From: Nitrosopumilaceae archaeon
Lineage (GTDB): Archaea; Thermoproteota; Nitrososphaeria; Nitrososphaerales; Nitrosopumilaceae
NCBI GenBank assembly: GCA_030041535.1
Contig: JASHNR010000045.1
Span: 1-64,000 of the forward strand
Reading direction: 5' to 3'
Length of the DNA stretch: 64,000 nt
Part shown: positions 25,455 to 35,072 of the stretch, piece by piece
Numbering within the stretch: position 1 is the first letter of the stretch
How the letters are laid out: every line of letters starts with the position of its first letter
Made by a program: the position numbers and the translations under genes
Notes under the pieces: model-generated
Seen by the model: only the letters and a program-made list of their open reading frames with translations
What the model was told of the DNA's origin: nothing
The model's database searches: none

Positions 25455-25727
25455 ATGCCAGAAAAGACCACAAAGATCGCTCCAATTGATCCGATATTTC
25501 ATGGGGAGTCAAACTATGAAGTAGGACTTGAAACCTTACTTGCAGAGACTAAAGAAAAGGTCAAAAAACTACAATCCGATCCAAATACAAGCCAAGAGAT
25601 CATGCAAGAAGCGGCTGAACAATTGCAGGTCTTGGAGGGTTTATGGGAGAACTATCATATTGGAATGAACGTTTTTAGAAATGCAAAAGGTGGCCGTGAC
25701 GGAATCCGAGAAGTCAAACCTGAGTAA
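25455..25727 (+). CDS. small acidic helical protein of the carboxylase operon
   Basis: A 90-residue soluble protein, largely helical (YEVGLETLLAETKEKVKKL, EIMQEAAEQLQVLEGL). It sits 36 bases before the carboxyltransferase gene and directly behind the operator-like sites, so it probably belongs to the same transcript. Small proteins can act as epsilon-type subunits of acyl-CoA carboxylases, but no sequence evidence ties it to that family. Confidence 0.6.
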   Translation: MPEKTTKIAPIDPIFHGESNYEVGLETLLAETKEKVKKLQSDPNTSQEIMQEAAEQLQVLEGLWENYHIGMNVFRNAKGGRDGIREVKPE

Positions 25728-25763
25728 ATTAATATAGGTTGGAAGTCGCTTCTAATTCGAAAC

Positions 25764-27311
25764 ATGCACTCTGAAAAATTGAAAAATTTTTTACAGAAGA
25801 AGCGACGAGCAGAACAGGGCGGCGGAGAAGAAAAAATTCAATCTCAGCATGAAAAAGGTAAACTCACTGCAAGAGAGAGAGTAGATCTTTTACTTGACGA
25901 AGGCAGTTTCACAGAGATTGATGCCCTTGTGACACATCATTATCATGAATTTGACATGCAAAATAAAAAATTCTTTGGAGACGGTGTATTGACTGGTTAT
26001 GGAACAATAAATGGTCGTAAAGTTTTCCTTTTTGCCTATGATTTTACAGTTCTTGGTGGAACATTAAGCGAGATGGGGGCCAAAAAAATAACCAAAATCA
26101 TGGACCATGCAATACGTGCGGGTTGCCCTATAATTGGAATGGCAGATTCGGGAGGTGCTAGAATTCAAGAAGGAATTCTAAGTCTTGATGGATTTGCCAG
26201 TATATTCTATCATAATCAACTTGCTTCCGGTGTAGTTCCTCAAATTACTTGCAGTGTAGGACCATCTGCTGGTGGAGCTGTATATTCTCCTGCCATGACA
26301 GATTTTGTTATAATGGTAGACAAGATTGCAACCATGTTTGTAACCGGTCCAGAAGTAGTCAAGACTGTTCTTGGAGAAGAGGTCTCATTTGATGAACTTG
26401 GAGGCGCAATGTCACACGGAAAAATTAGCGGAGTTTCCCATTTTGTTGCCAAGAATGAATATCAATGCATGGACATTGTAAAATCCATATTGTCATACAT
26501 GCCACAAAACAATACTGAAGAACCGCCTGTAGTAGATACTGGTGACGATCCAAACAGACTTGATAATAATTTGATAAACATAGTTCCTGAGAATCCATTG
26601 CAACCTTATGACATGAAAGAAATCATACACTCAATTGTTGATAATCACCAGTTCTTTGAGATCCACGAACTGTTTGCACCAAATGTCGTTGTGGGATTTG
26701 GCAGGTTGCATGGAAGAACTGTGGGAATTGTAGCAAATCAGCCCATGGTACTGGCAGGTGCACTAGATATTGATTCATCAAACAAGGCATCAAGATTTGT
26801 TAGACTTTGCGATTGTTACAACATTCCAATTGTTACTCTTGTTGATACACCAGGATACATGCCGGGAACCCACCAAGAGCATGGCGGTATAATCCGACAT
26901 GGAAGCAAACTCTTGTATGCATATTGTGAAGCAACCGTACCTAAAATCACTATTATAATTGGAAAAGCCTATGGAGGAGCTTACATTGCGATGGGCAGCA
27001 AAAACTTGGGCACTGATATGAATTATGCATGGCCAACAGCTCAAATCGCAGTACTGGGTTCGGAAGCTGCAGTAAGAATTATGAACAGAAAGGAGATTGA
27101 AACTGCAAAGGATCCAGTAGCACTCAAAAAGCAACTTGTTGATAATTTCACTGAAAAATTCGCAAATCCGTATGTGGCTGCATCATATGGTACCATTGAT
27201 ACTGTGATTGATCCAGCTGAAACTAGGCCTGTTATCATTCGCGCTTTAGAAGCTCTTGCAAACAAACGAGAGAGAAGAATTACACGTAAACATGGAAACA
27301 TAAATCTCTGA
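25764..27311 (+). CDS. pccB: acetyl-CoA/propionyl-CoA carboxylase, carboxyltransferase subunit
   Basis: The 515-residue protein has the crotonase-like fold of acyl-CoA carboxyltransferases in two halves: GGTLSEMGAKKI and DSGGARIQEG in the N-half with GPSAGGAVYSPA, and VDTPGYMPGTHQEHGGIIRHG with YGGAYIAMGSK in the C-half. It moves carboxyl from carboxybiotin to acetyl- or propionyl-CoA. In this phylum one enzyme does both steps in the 3-hydroxypropionate/4-hydroxybutyrate CO2-fixation cycle. It is followed at once by the biotin carboxylase and biotin carrier genes. Length is typical. Confidence 0.93.
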   Translation: MHSEKLKNFLQKKRRAEQGGGEEKIQSQHEKGKLTARERVDLLLDEGSFTEIDALVTHHYHEFDMQNKKFFGDGVLTGYGTINGRKVFLFAYDFTVLGGTLSEMGAKKITKIMDHAIRAGCPIIGMADSGGARIQEGILSLDGFASIFYHNQLASGVVPQITCSVGPSAGGAVYSPAMTDFVIMVDKIATMFVTGPEVVKTVLGEEVSFDELGGAMSHGKISGVSHFVAKNEYQCMDIVKSILSYMPQNNTEEPPVVDTGDDPNRLDNNLINIVPENPLQPYDMKEIIHSIVDNHQFFEIHELFAPNVVVGFGRLHGRTVGIVANQPMVLAGALDIDSSNKASRFVRLCDCYNIPIVTLVDTPGYMPGTHQEHGGIIRHGSKLLYAYCEATVPKITIIIGKAYGGAYIAMGSKNLGTDMNYAWPTAQIAVLGSEAAVRIMNRKEIETAKDPVALKKQLVDNFTEKFANPYVAASYGTIDTVIDPAETRPVIIRALEALANKRERRITRKHGNINL

Positions 27312-27318
27312 CTTGGAT

Positions 27319-28812
27319 ATGATCGAAAAAATTCTTATCGCAAACAGGGGAGAAATAGCTATCCGTGTAATCAAGACGTGTAATACTCTAGGAATAAAAT
27401 CGGTCGCAGTCTATTCTGATGAAGATGTAAATTCAAAACATGTCAAGATGGCTTCAGAGTCATATCACATAGGTCCTCCCTCTCCAGCACAAAGCTACCT
27501 TAACATGGAAAAGATAGTCGAGACGGCATTAAGTTGTGGAGCTGATGCAATTCATCCTGGATATGGATTTCTCTCAGAAAATGCTGACTTTGCTGATCTT
27601 TGTGAAAAAAAGAAACTCAACTTCATAGGGCCTTCTGGAAAATCAATGAGACTTTGTGGAGACAAGATGTTGTGTAAAGCAGCTATGATAAAAGCAAAAG
27701 TACCAACCGTTCCAGGCAGTCCGGGAATTGTTGAAGAGGTGGAAAAAGCTCTTGACATAGCGCATGATATAGGATACCCAGTCATGCTCAAATCCGTATT
27801 TGGTGGTGGAGGTAGGGGAATTAGACTTGTACATGATGACAATGAACTCAAACAGGCATTTGAGCTTGCATCAGGTGAATCAAAAGCTGCATTTGGCAAG
27901 TCTGCACTTTTTGTTGAAAAGTTTCTGCCTAAAATAAGACATATTGAATTTCAATTAGCTAGAGATAAACATGGAAACGCAGTACATATTTTTGAAAGAG
28001 AATGTTCTATCCAGAGACGACATCAGAAATTAATTGAGATGTCGCCATCTCCTGTGGTTGATCAAAAAATCCGTGATGAAATAGGCCAGCTGGCTGTAAA
28101 CGCTGCAGTTGCTGTAGATTATCTTAATGCAGGTACTGCAGAATTTCTCAGACTGGATGATGGTACATTTTATTTCATAGAAATAAATGCCAGACTTCAA
28201 GTCGAGCACCCAGTAACCGAGTTTGTTTCTGGACTTGATCTTGTAAAACTGCAAATCGACATTGCAAATGGAAAAGAAATGCCATTCAAACAAAAAGATC
28301 TGAAGGTAAATGGTTGTGCAATAGAATGTAGAATAAATGCAGAAGACACATTTCTTGACTTTGCTCCATCCACAGGAAGGATTTACGACGTCAATATTCC
28401 ATCAGGCCCAGGAGTCAGGGTAGATACTTATCTATATCCGGGATGCACTGTTTCGCCATATTATGATTCATTGATGGGAAAACTTATCACATGGGGACAA
28501 AACTTCGAGGAGGCAAGACAAAGAATGCAAACTTCACTCTCTGACTTTTACATAGAGGGAGTGGAAAATGCGATTCCGCTCTATAGGACCATACTTGATA
28601 GCAAAGAATTCATTTCAGGAGATCTATCAACTGATTTCCTTGAAAGATTCAAGATTATTGACAGACTACGTGATGATATTAAAAAAGAAGTGTCACAAAA
28701 ATCTGAGGTTGCTCTAGCTGCTACACTAATACACTCTGAATTTCTAAAAAACAGAATAAGATCACACAAGGAACACAACCCTCACTGGAAAGCACATTTG
28801 GATAGGAATTAG
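27319..28812 (+). CDS. accC: biotin carboxylase subunit of acyl-CoA carboxylase
   Basis: ATG 27319 (MIEKILIANRGEIAIRVI) is the start that matches the family; the frame is open from TTG 27313. ATP-grasp features are present: glycine-rich GGGGRGIRLV at about 162-171, FERECSIQRRHQKLIE and EINARLQVEHPVTE with the catalytic Glu/Arg. It carboxylates biotin on the carrier protein with ATP and bicarbonate. It starts 7 bases after pccB ends and 2 bases before the carrier gene. The first step of autotrophic carbon fixation in the 3HP/4HB cycle depends on it. Confidence 0.93.
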   Translation: MIEKILIANRGEIAIRVIKTCNTLGIKSVAVYSDEDVNSKHVKMASESYHIGPPSPAQSYLNMEKIVETALSCGADAIHPGYGFLSENADFADLCEKKKLNFIGPSGKSMRLCGDKMLCKAAMIKAKVPTVPGSPGIVEEVEKALDIAHDIGYPVMLKSVFGGGGRGIRLVHDDNELKQAFELASGESKAAFGKSALFVEKFLPKIRHIEFQLARDKHGNAVHIFERECSIQRRHQKLIEMSPSPVVDQKIRDEIGQLAVNAAVAVDYLNAGTAEFLRLDDGTFYFIEINARLQVEHPVTEFVSGLDLVKLQIDIANGKEMPFKQKDLKVNGCAIECRINAEDTFLDFAPSTGRIYDVNIPSGPGVRVDTYLYPGCTVSPYYDSLMGKLITWGQNFEEARQRMQTSLSDFYIEGVENAIPLYRTILDSKEFISGDLSTDFLERFKIIDRLRDDIKKEVSQKSEVALAATLIHSEFLKNRIRSHKEHNPHWKAHLDRN

Positions 28813-28814
28813 AA

Positions 28815-29327
28815 ATGAAGTTCAAACTTGAAAATACTGGTGAAACTTTAGAGGGCGCAATAGTAAAGTCACTTGGAAATAATGAATTTATTATAAAAAT
28901 CGGAAATAATGAACGCAGTCTAAAGATCTTAAACATGGGTCATAATAAAATTGAATTTATGCTAGATAATTCATTTCACACTACAAAATATCTGGAAAAC
29001 AGTACCTCAAAGATTACAGTGGTGGTAGACGGAGTCAAACTAACCTTTAACAAACATCCAGATTTAGACAAGGTTATTTACAAAAATTCTGGTATAGAAT
29101 CTGCTATTGATTCACAAGTGAGTTTGAAAAGCCAAATTCCTGGAAGAGTTGTTTCAGTAAATGTATCGCAAGGCGACAATGTAAAGAAGGGCGACATAGT
29201 GTGCGTTTTAGAATCCATGAAGATGCAGGTTTCAATTAAATCGCACAAGGATGGTGTGGTAAAATCTCTAAAAGTAAAACAAGGAACATCAGTTGCAAAA
29301 AATGATGTTCTTGCAGAAATAGAATAA
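28815..29327 (+). CDS. accB: biotin carboxyl carrier protein
   Basis: The 170-residue protein ends in a biotinyl domain of about 75 residues. The motif LESMKMQV has Ala replaced by Ser relative to the common EAMKM and places the biotinylated Lys at 136. The N-terminal half is strand-rich and probably docks on the other subunits. It is the third gene of the carboxylase operon with almost no spacing. Confidence 0.9.
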   Translation: MKFKLENTGETLEGAIVKSLGNNEFIIKIGNNERSLKILNMGHNKIEFMLDNSFHTTKYLENSTSKITVVVDGVKLTFNKHPDLDKVIYKNSGIESAIDSQVSLKSQIPGRVVSVNVSQGDNVKKGDIVCVLESMKMQVSIKSHKDGVVKSLKVKQGTSVAKNDVLAEIE

Positions 29328-29367
29328 TACATTTGTTAAAAATTAGAAAATAAAATTAAGGAAAAGA

Positions 29368-29838
29368 TTATTTTCCTTTCTTTAGGAAATCAATTATTTC
29401 TTGGTAGTTTGGTTCTATCAAGGGATTATCAGAAACCCACTTGTACACAATATTTCCTTTCTCGTCTACAATAAAGACAGATCGCTTAGCTGCATCGTAC
29501 CCTTTGACATGTAACAAATCAGGCATTAGTATTCCATAGTCTCGGATAGTTTGACTTTTGTAATCTCCAAGCACAGGAAAATTGAGATGATGTATTTCTG
29601 CAAATGCCTTATTGGCAAACGGTCCGTCATTGCTTATGCCAATTACTTGGGCACCAAGTTTTGAGATCTCATCCCAACTGTCTCTGAAAGTACACATTTC
29701 TTTGGTGCATACTGGAGAACTTGCAGCAACAAAAAATGAAAGAACTACTTTCTTTCCTTTAAAGTCATCTAGATTTTGCATCTTAAGGTTTGTGTCTACC
29801 AAAGTAAAAGATGGTGCTTTGTCTCCAACGTTTACCAT
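29368..29838 (-). CDS. peroxiredoxin (AhpC/TSA, Bcp-like)
   Basis: ATG 29838 (MVNVGDKAPSFTL) fits the family; the frame opens at 29868. Thioredoxin fold with peroxidatic Cys44 in SSPVCTKEMC and a second Cys49 five residues later, the spacing of atypical 2-Cys Bcp/PrxQ proteins. The usual PxxxTxxC signature is altered: Val stands for Pro and Ser for Thr. It reduces peroxides with electrons from a thioredoxin. It is a single gene, tail-to-tail with the carboxylase operon. Confidence 0.85.
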   Translation of the reverse strand: MVNVGDKAPSFTLVDTNLKMQNLDDFKGKKVVLSFFVAASSPVCTKEMCTFRDSWDEISKLGAQVIGISNDGPFANKAFAEIHHLNFPVLGDYKSQTIRDYGILMPDLLHVKGYDAAKRSVFIVDEKGNIVYKWVSDNPLIEPNYQEIIDFLKKGK

Positions 29839-30001
29839 GAAAAGAGTTCTACTATCGTCATATATCAATCATTTTCAAGAATTCAAGTGTCTGCTTAATT
29901 TTTCTAGAAATTTTTATCCAATTAATTAATGGAGATTATTGATTAATTTATAAAAAAATTGATGAAAAATTCATTTCAAATTAAAATAATGATCGCATAA
30001 T

Positions 30002-30418
30002 GTGCATAGCTTTTTATACTCTCCGATTGGCTTGTTAGCTACTTTGGTAGGAGAAGCTGCGAGTAGTTTTAGTCCAGTTTTACTAATGTTTGGATTTGCA
30101 GTTGTAGCAACAGGGCCAGCTTTGATTCTTTCCCGAATGATTGCACCTAGAAAAACTAGTAGTCCAGTGAAGTTTCTTCCTATGGAATCAGGTCAAGTCC
30201 CAAAAGAAGAAGGACGTACACATTTCATGATGCAATATTATTCCTATGTCTTGATGTTTGTTGTCTTTGACGTGATGTCGATTTTTCTATATGCATGGGG
30301 CAGTAGTATTATAGGGTTGCCAAAAACGGCAACTCTTCCGATTATTGCTTTTCTTGGGATAATGTTTGCAGCTTTTGCCTATGCTTTGAATCAAGCAGGA
30401 AGGAAAAACATTTGGTAA
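30002..30418 (+). CDS. nuoA: NADH dehydrogenase-like complex I subunit A
   Basis: A 138-residue membrane protein with three helices (about 22-45, 79-101, 108-129) and the conserved loop KFLPMESGQVP between helices 1 and 2, which lies near the quinone site in NuoA/ND3. The start is GTG 30002; no in-frame ATG lies upstream. It opens the eleven-gene complex I operon. A TATA-like TTTATAAAA occurs at about 29946-29955. Confidence 0.88.
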   Translation: MHSFLYSPIGLLATLVGEAASSFSPVLLMFGFAVVATGPALILSRMIAPRKTSSPVKFLPMESGQVPKEEGRTHFMMQYYSYVLMFVVFDVMSIFLYAWGSSIIGLPKTATLPIIAFLGIMFAAFAYALNQAGRKNIW

Positions 30419-30461
30419 CTCTTAAATCGAATATCAAAGGAGTTTGAGGTAGGAAAGAGAA

Positions 30462-30989
30462 ATGCTAAAAGAATTCTTTAATCAAGATACCGCACCGCAC
30501 GCTACTAATGTGCTAGTTGGAAAACTAGGTGAAGTACTTGTAAAGGCTGTTGGCAAACCTCTGGATTATGCTATAAATTGGGGTAGAATCTGGTCGTTAT
30601 GGCCAGTGCATCTTGAGACTGCATGCTGTAGTGTGGAATTTGGCGCTGCCTCAAGTCCTAGATATGATGTAGAGCGATTTGGAATTATAGAGGCATTTGG
30701 TTCTCTCCGACAATGTGATCTAATCGTAGTCATGGGAACCATTACAAGAAAGATGGCGCCCAGATTAAGAATGGTTTATGATCAAATGCCTGATCCAAAG
30801 TACGTAATAGCTATGGGTGCATGCGCAATTACTGGAGGATTATATTTTGACTCATATAATGTGCTTCCTGGAATTGACGGCGTACTTCCAGTAGATGTCT
30901 ATGTTCCAGGCTGTCCGCCACGACCAGAAACTCTCATTCAAGGATGTATGTTGCTTCAAGAAAAAATTAAACGGATGAAGGGCGCATAA
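30462..30989 (+). CDS. nuoB: complex I subunit B (N2 cluster)
   Basis: The 175-residue protein has all four ligands of the N2 [4Fe-4S] cluster: the adjacent pair in ETACCSVEFG, one in MGACAITGG and one in VPGCPPRPE. It passes electrons to quinone at the junction of the peripheral and membrane arms. Confidence 0.95.
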   Translation: MLKEFFNQDTAPHATNVLVGKLGEVLVKAVGKPLDYAINWGRIWSLWPVHLETACCSVEFGAASSPRYDVERFGIIEAFGSLRQCDLIVVMGTITRKMAPRLRMVYDQMPDPKYVIAMGACAITGGLYFDSYNVLPGIDGVLPVDVYVPGCPPRPETLIQGCMLLQEKIKRMKGA

Positions 30990-30991
30990 AA

Positions 30992-31636
30992 ATGGGCTCA
31001 GAGACTGAAAAGGACGAACAGCCCAGTGAGACTGCGGCGATATCTGAAGACGCCGAGTCTGTATCAAAAGATGAAACAAAAAAATCGCATGAAGAACAAG
31101 GCATCGATTTCTCTCCCGATTCTTCCGTTCACCCTAAACCAATACCTGAATTTGAAAAATCTATTTCTGATAAAATCGCTTCAAAATTTGGTTCAAAAAT
31201 AAATGTAGACTATGTAAGATCAAGTAGAATTCGAATCTCTACAAAGAAAGAAGATATCTTAGATGTAGCATTTTTCATCCGTGATGAATTAGGATATGAT
31301 CATGCCGAATCAGTTTCTGGTGTAGACTATCCAGACTCGAAAGAAATTGAAGTTGTGTATCATCTGGGGTCTTACACCGATGACAAACTCGCTACTCATG
31401 TTCTAACACTTGCTACTCGTGTGCCACGTGAGGAAATTCCAAATCCAGGAAAAGATAGCACGCGAATGACATCACTAAGAGAGGTTTTTTACAGCGTTGA
31501 ATTTCATGAAAGAGAATGCTTTGAAATGTTTGGTGTATACTTTGAAGGTCACCCAGATAATAGGAGATTACTTTTACCCGAAGATTGGGCAGACATTCCT
31601 CCATTTAGAAAAGATTTCAAGATAAAGGGAAGATAA
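30992..31636 (+). CDS. nuoC: complex I subunit C
   Basis: The 214-residue protein begins with a variable acidic segment of about 45 residues, followed by the NuoC 30-kDa fold. The signature ESVSGVDYPD and the C-terminal FHERECFEMFGVYFEGHPDNRRLLLPEDW are clear. It is a structural subunit of the peripheral arm, packed against NuoD. The acidic N-terminal extension is not part of the core fold and may be lineage-specific. Confidence 0.95.
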   Translation: MGSETEKDEQPSETAAISEDAESVSKDETKKSHEEQGIDFSPDSSVHPKPIPEFEKSISDKIASKFGSKINVDYVRSSRIRISTKKEDILDVAFFIRDELGYDHAESVSGVDYPDSKEIEVVYHLGSYTDDKLATHVLTLATRVPREEIPNPGKDSTRMTSLREVFYSVEFHERECFEMFGVYFEGHPDNRRLLLPEDWADIPPFRKDFKIKGR

Positions 31637-31637
31637 G

Positions 31638-32771
31638 ATGACAACACCACTACCTCCAGGAATACAACTTGAAAAAGTAGATGATAGGATAATGACGCTC
31701 AATGTTGGACCACAACATCCAGGTTCAGGTCACATGAGACTTATCATAAAGGTAGACGGGGATTACATCGTTTCATGCGATCCAGATCCAGGATATGTCC
31801 ATCGCGGCGAAGAAAAAATGGCAGAGTACAGAAATTACGTTCAAAACATTCCACACCTTGAAAGGCCAGTAATTCATGATTCATGTAATATTTTGTATCC
31901 GTATTGTCTAGCAGTTGAAGAACTACTGGGAATTGAAGTTCCGGAGCGAGCAAAGTACATTCGGGTCATAGCATCTGAGCTCAATAGGTGTGTCTATACA
32001 CTTTACTGGCTCGCAATCTATGGCATCTTCTTGGGTCACTCTACAATGTTCATGTGGCCAGCCGGAGATCGTGAGTTATTCATTGATCTTTTGGAGGCAA
32101 TGTCTGGTGCACGGGTAACTCATGCATACCTCGTGCCAGGTGGAATACGAAATGATCTGCCTGCTAACTTTGAAGAAAGATGTCTCAGACAAGTAGACTA
32201 TTTTGAAAAGAGATTGAAAGAGTACCAAGCCATATTTTACAAAAATCCACTTTTAATAAGTAGAACAGAAGGAACCGGCATATTATCAAGAACGGACGCA
32301 ATAAGGCTTGGCACAACTGGTTCTGTTCTGAGAGCATCAGGTGTAGACTTTGATTTACGAAAGAAGGAACCATACGATGTCTATGAAAATTTGGATTTTG
32401 AAACTGTAGTAAGGAAGGAAGGTGATTCTTACGCAAGGTCTTACATTCCATACCTTGAGATGTTCGAAAGTTGTAGAATAATTAAAGACGCAATAAGAAA
32501 GATGCCAAAGTCAGGCTCTGTACGCACAAAACTAAAACCAAATCCAAAAGGCGGAAATGACGAAGTGTACAAAAGGGTAGAATCTGGCAGAGGATCACTT
32601 GGATATTACATAGTGTCAAACAACAGACCCGAGCCATACCGAGTTAAGATTAGTGTTGGTTCCTTTAGAAATTTGATTTGTATGCCATACTTGTTAAAAG
32701 GAGAGCTGTTAGGAAACATGCCATCTGTTTACTGGGGACTTAATTATTGGCCCGTGGAGGCAGACAGGTAA
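31638..32771 (+). CDS. nuoD: complex I subunit D (49-kDa type)
   Basis: The 377-residue protein has the family start LNVGPQHPGSGHMRL, the His-containing quinone-site loop (GPQHPGSGH), DPDPGYVHRGEEKM and the C-terminal MPSVYWGLNYWPVEADR. With NuoB it forms the quinone-reduction site and descends from the hydrogenase large subunit; the Ni-binding Cys residues are absent, as expected. It ends directly before nuoH. Confidence 0.95.
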   Translation: MTTPLPPGIQLEKVDDRIMTLNVGPQHPGSGHMRLIIKVDGDYIVSCDPDPGYVHRGEEKMAEYRNYVQNIPHLERPVIHDSCNILYPYCLAVEELLGIEVPERAKYIRVIASELNRCVYTLYWLAIYGIFLGHSTMFMWPAGDRELFIDLLEAMSGARVTHAYLVPGGIRNDLPANFEERCLRQVDYFEKRLKEYQAIFYKNPLLISRTEGTGILSRTDAIRLGTTGSVLRASGVDFDLRKKEPYDVYENLDFETVVRKEGDSYARSYIPYLEMFESCRIIKDAIRKMPKSGSVRTKLKPNPKGGNDEVYKRVESGRGSLGYYIVSNNRPEPYRVKISVGSFRNLICMPYLLKGELLGNMPSVYWGLNYWPVEADR

Positions 32772-34073
32772 ATGTCAACAATCGCACCACAGTTTAGATT
32801 CAGCAGATTCGTTGGTTCATTATTTGATATAATATTCTGGATTCTGCTGCTGTTCTCGCTTATTGGACTTCCAATTGTCTTTATCATACTATTTTACATC
32901 AAAATGCCACTCGTTAATCATCAATTATTGACGCCATATCTGGCCATGACGTGGATGGCCGATCCCTCACGTACATTGCCTATAATCAAGACACTACTTC
33001 ACACAACATTCTTCCATGTAGTTGCATTTCCAGGATTTGGATTCGCTGCACTTCTTGCAGCAGCTACTATATTTATCGAGAGAAAGTTCTTGGCCAAAAT
33101 ACAGCTTAGAGTTGGGCCTCTTTACTGTGGTAAAGTAGAGGGCATACTTCAGCTGATGGGTGATGGCTTGAAATTGATATCAAAGGAAATCATAATTCCG
33201 GCAAAAGCCGATAAACCCATCTTCTGGGTGGGACCATTGCTATTTCTTGGTACTGCAGCAGCTTTTGTCTCATTAATTCCAGTTGCACCTGGATGGGTCG
33301 TTGCAAATCCCAGTGTAGGATTACTTGCAGTTTTTGCTACAATAGGATTCTTTCCAATAATTACAGTTCTTACCGCTTGGGCTGCAAATAACAAGTGGAC
33401 ATTCATTGGCGGCCTCAGAGCGCTGCATCAAATGATCGCATTTGAAATCCCGTTGATTCTTTCTTTGCTTAGTATTGTTATTCTAACAGGCACACTGAAT
33501 CTCTCACAAATTGTTGAATCACAGCAACATTACTGGTGGATTATCTTTGCGCCTATTAGCGCTATTGTGTTTTTCATTTGTATAATTGCTGAGCTTGAAA
33601 GAGTCCCATTTGATCTTCCAGAAGCAGAAAGCGAGATAGTAGCAGGATGGTTAACTGAATTTTCAGGTATGATGTATGGACTCATTCAGCTTGGAACATA
33701 CCTGAAGCTATATGCATTTGCTGGACTATTTACAGTATTATTCCTTGGCGGATGGAATGGACCTTCGGTTTGGCCACCCCTTTCACCAGATCTGATAACT
33801 AATGGAATCACTATAGGGCCAATAACAGCAAAGATAGCTGGTCTTCCTCTCTTTGATCAAGAGATGCTCAACGGAACCCTGTGGTTTGTAATAAAAACTG
33901 TCGGAGTGATACTTGTAATTCTATTACCGCGTGGTGTCTTCCCAAGAATTAGAATAGACATGTTACTGCATACTGGCTGGTACAAATTGATAGGTCTGGC
34001 CTTCATTAACATCTTTATAGCTCTTGGATTGCTATACGCAGGTGTCTTGGGGCCTGGAGGGTTGATTCAATGA
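32772..34073 (+). CDS. nuoH: complex I subunit H
   Basis: The 433-residue membrane protein has eight or nine helices. Conserved loops are GDGLKLISKE at about 129-138 and ELERVPFDLPEAESEIVAGW at about 275-294, the acidic residues of the entry channel next to the quinone cavity. It is longer than bacterial NuoH (about 330), mainly by an N-terminal helix and an inserted loop (GGWNGPSVWPPLSPDL). Stop overlaps nuoI (ATGA). Confidence 0.95.
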   Translation: MSTIAPQFRFSRFVGSLFDIIFWILLLFSLIGLPIVFIILFYIKMPLVNHQLLTPYLAMTWMADPSRTLPIIKTLLHTTFFHVVAFPGFGFAALLAAATIFIERKFLAKIQLRVGPLYCGKVEGILQLMGDGLKLISKEIIIPAKADKPIFWVGPLLFLGTAAAFVSLIPVAPGWVVANPSVGLLAVFATIGFFPIITVLTAWAANNKWTFIGGLRALHQMIAFEIPLILSLLSIVILTGTLNLSQIVESQQHYWWIIFAPISAIVFFICIIAELERVPFDLPEAESEIVAGWLTEFSGMMYGLIQLGTYLKLYAFAGLFTVLFLGGWNGPSVWPPLSPDLITNGITIGPITAKIAGLPLFDQEMLNGTLWFVIKTVGVILVILLPRGVFPRIRIDMLLHTGWYKLIGLAFINIFIALGLLYAGVLGPGGLIQ

Positions 34074-34567
34074 GTACTGCTGGCGGAATTATAAAAGCAC
34101 TGAATTCAGGAGTCAAACATCTTGCAGTTAGAAGATTTACGCTACGCTATCCTGAGCAGAAGCTAAAATTTGTAGGTGATGGTTTTCAATTTAATCCAGA
34201 GACAGGAGTAGGAATAGCCGGGCTGCGAGGTAGACATATACTGTACCATGAACACTGTACGGGCTGTCAGCTTTGTTCCGTGGCATGTGAAGGAATAGCA
34301 GAAGCCATTGGCATGGTCAAGGTAAATGAGACTTGGAAACAAAACAAAAAGGCAATAATGCCACAGATAGATTATGGTAAATGTGTATTTTGTGGTCTAT
34401 GTGTTGATGCATGCCCGTTCTATGCATTATACATGACAAATGATTACGAACTTTCGTCTTTTACCAAGTCTGCTTTGATTTACACCCCTGCTCAGCTTGC
34501 TCTCAAGCCGAAGATATCACAGGATGTGGAAATAAAAATCGATGACAGGGGTGCAACACATGGTTGA
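34070..34567 (+). CDS. nuoI: complex I subunit I (two [4Fe-4S] clusters)
   Basis: The 165-residue ferredoxin-like protein has two cluster motifs: HCTGCQLCSVACEGIAEAI and KCVFCGLCVDACPFYAL. The first ends in C-E in place of the usual C-P. It would receive electrons from a ferredoxin-like donor, because NuoE, F and G are absent. Start and stop overlap the neighbours. Confidence 0.95.
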   Translation: MSTAGGIIKALNSGVKHLAVRRFTLRYPEQKLKFVGDGFQFNPETGVGIAGLRGRHILYHEHCTGCQLCSVACEGIAEAIGMVKVNETWKQNKKAIMPQIDYGKCVFCGLCVDACPFYALYMTNDYELSSFTKSALIYTPAQLALKPKISQDVEIKIDDRGATHG

Positions 34568-35072
34568 TGCTGTATTTCTTGCTCTTTCTGTTTTAACAAT
34601 TGGAAGTGCTATAGTGGCACTTGAGATTCGCTCGCTGATTTATGGTTCAATAGCGCTCATGATAACATTGTCTGGTATAGCTGGATTTTTCTTGTTGCTT
34701 GATGCGCCTTTTGTAGCAATGTTTCAACTCTCAGTTTATGTGGGTTCTGTTGCAGTACTAATTTTGTTCACTGTGATGTTAGTAAGACGTGAGCTGATAT
34801 TCAACAAGATCGAGGATAAGCGAAGACGATATGCAGGAATAGGACTCATGCTTGCATTGATGCTTGGCATTGGTATGATAATTATTGGCTCTGGTATAAA
34901 ATCGATGGAAACAAACTCTCCAACAGTAGACTATCAGAAAATAGGCAAAGACTTTCTTACGTATTATTCGCCAGCCCTTATAGTTATGGCGCTGATTTTG
35001 GCTGCATCAGTAATTGGTGCTCTGGCTTTGGCAAGAAGGGAGGATATAACAAATGACCAACGGGTTAATTGA
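34560..35072 (+). CDS. nuoJ: complex I subunit J
   Basis: ATG 34560 (MVDAVFLALS) gives 170 residues and an 8-base overlap with nuoI; the frame is open from 34542. Five membrane helices with YVGSVAVLILFTVMLVRRE, the conserved helix-3 segment of NuoJ/ND6 that carries the pi-bulge. Part of the proton-channel chain. Confidence 0.93.
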   Translation: MVDAVFLALSVLTIGSAIVALEIRSLIYGSIALMITLSGIAGFFLLLDAPFVAMFQLSVYVGSVAVLILFTVMLVRRELIFNKIEDKRRRYAGIGLMLALMLGIGMIIIGSGIKSMETNSPTVDYQKIGKDFLTYYSPALIVMALILAASVIGALALARREDITNDQRVN

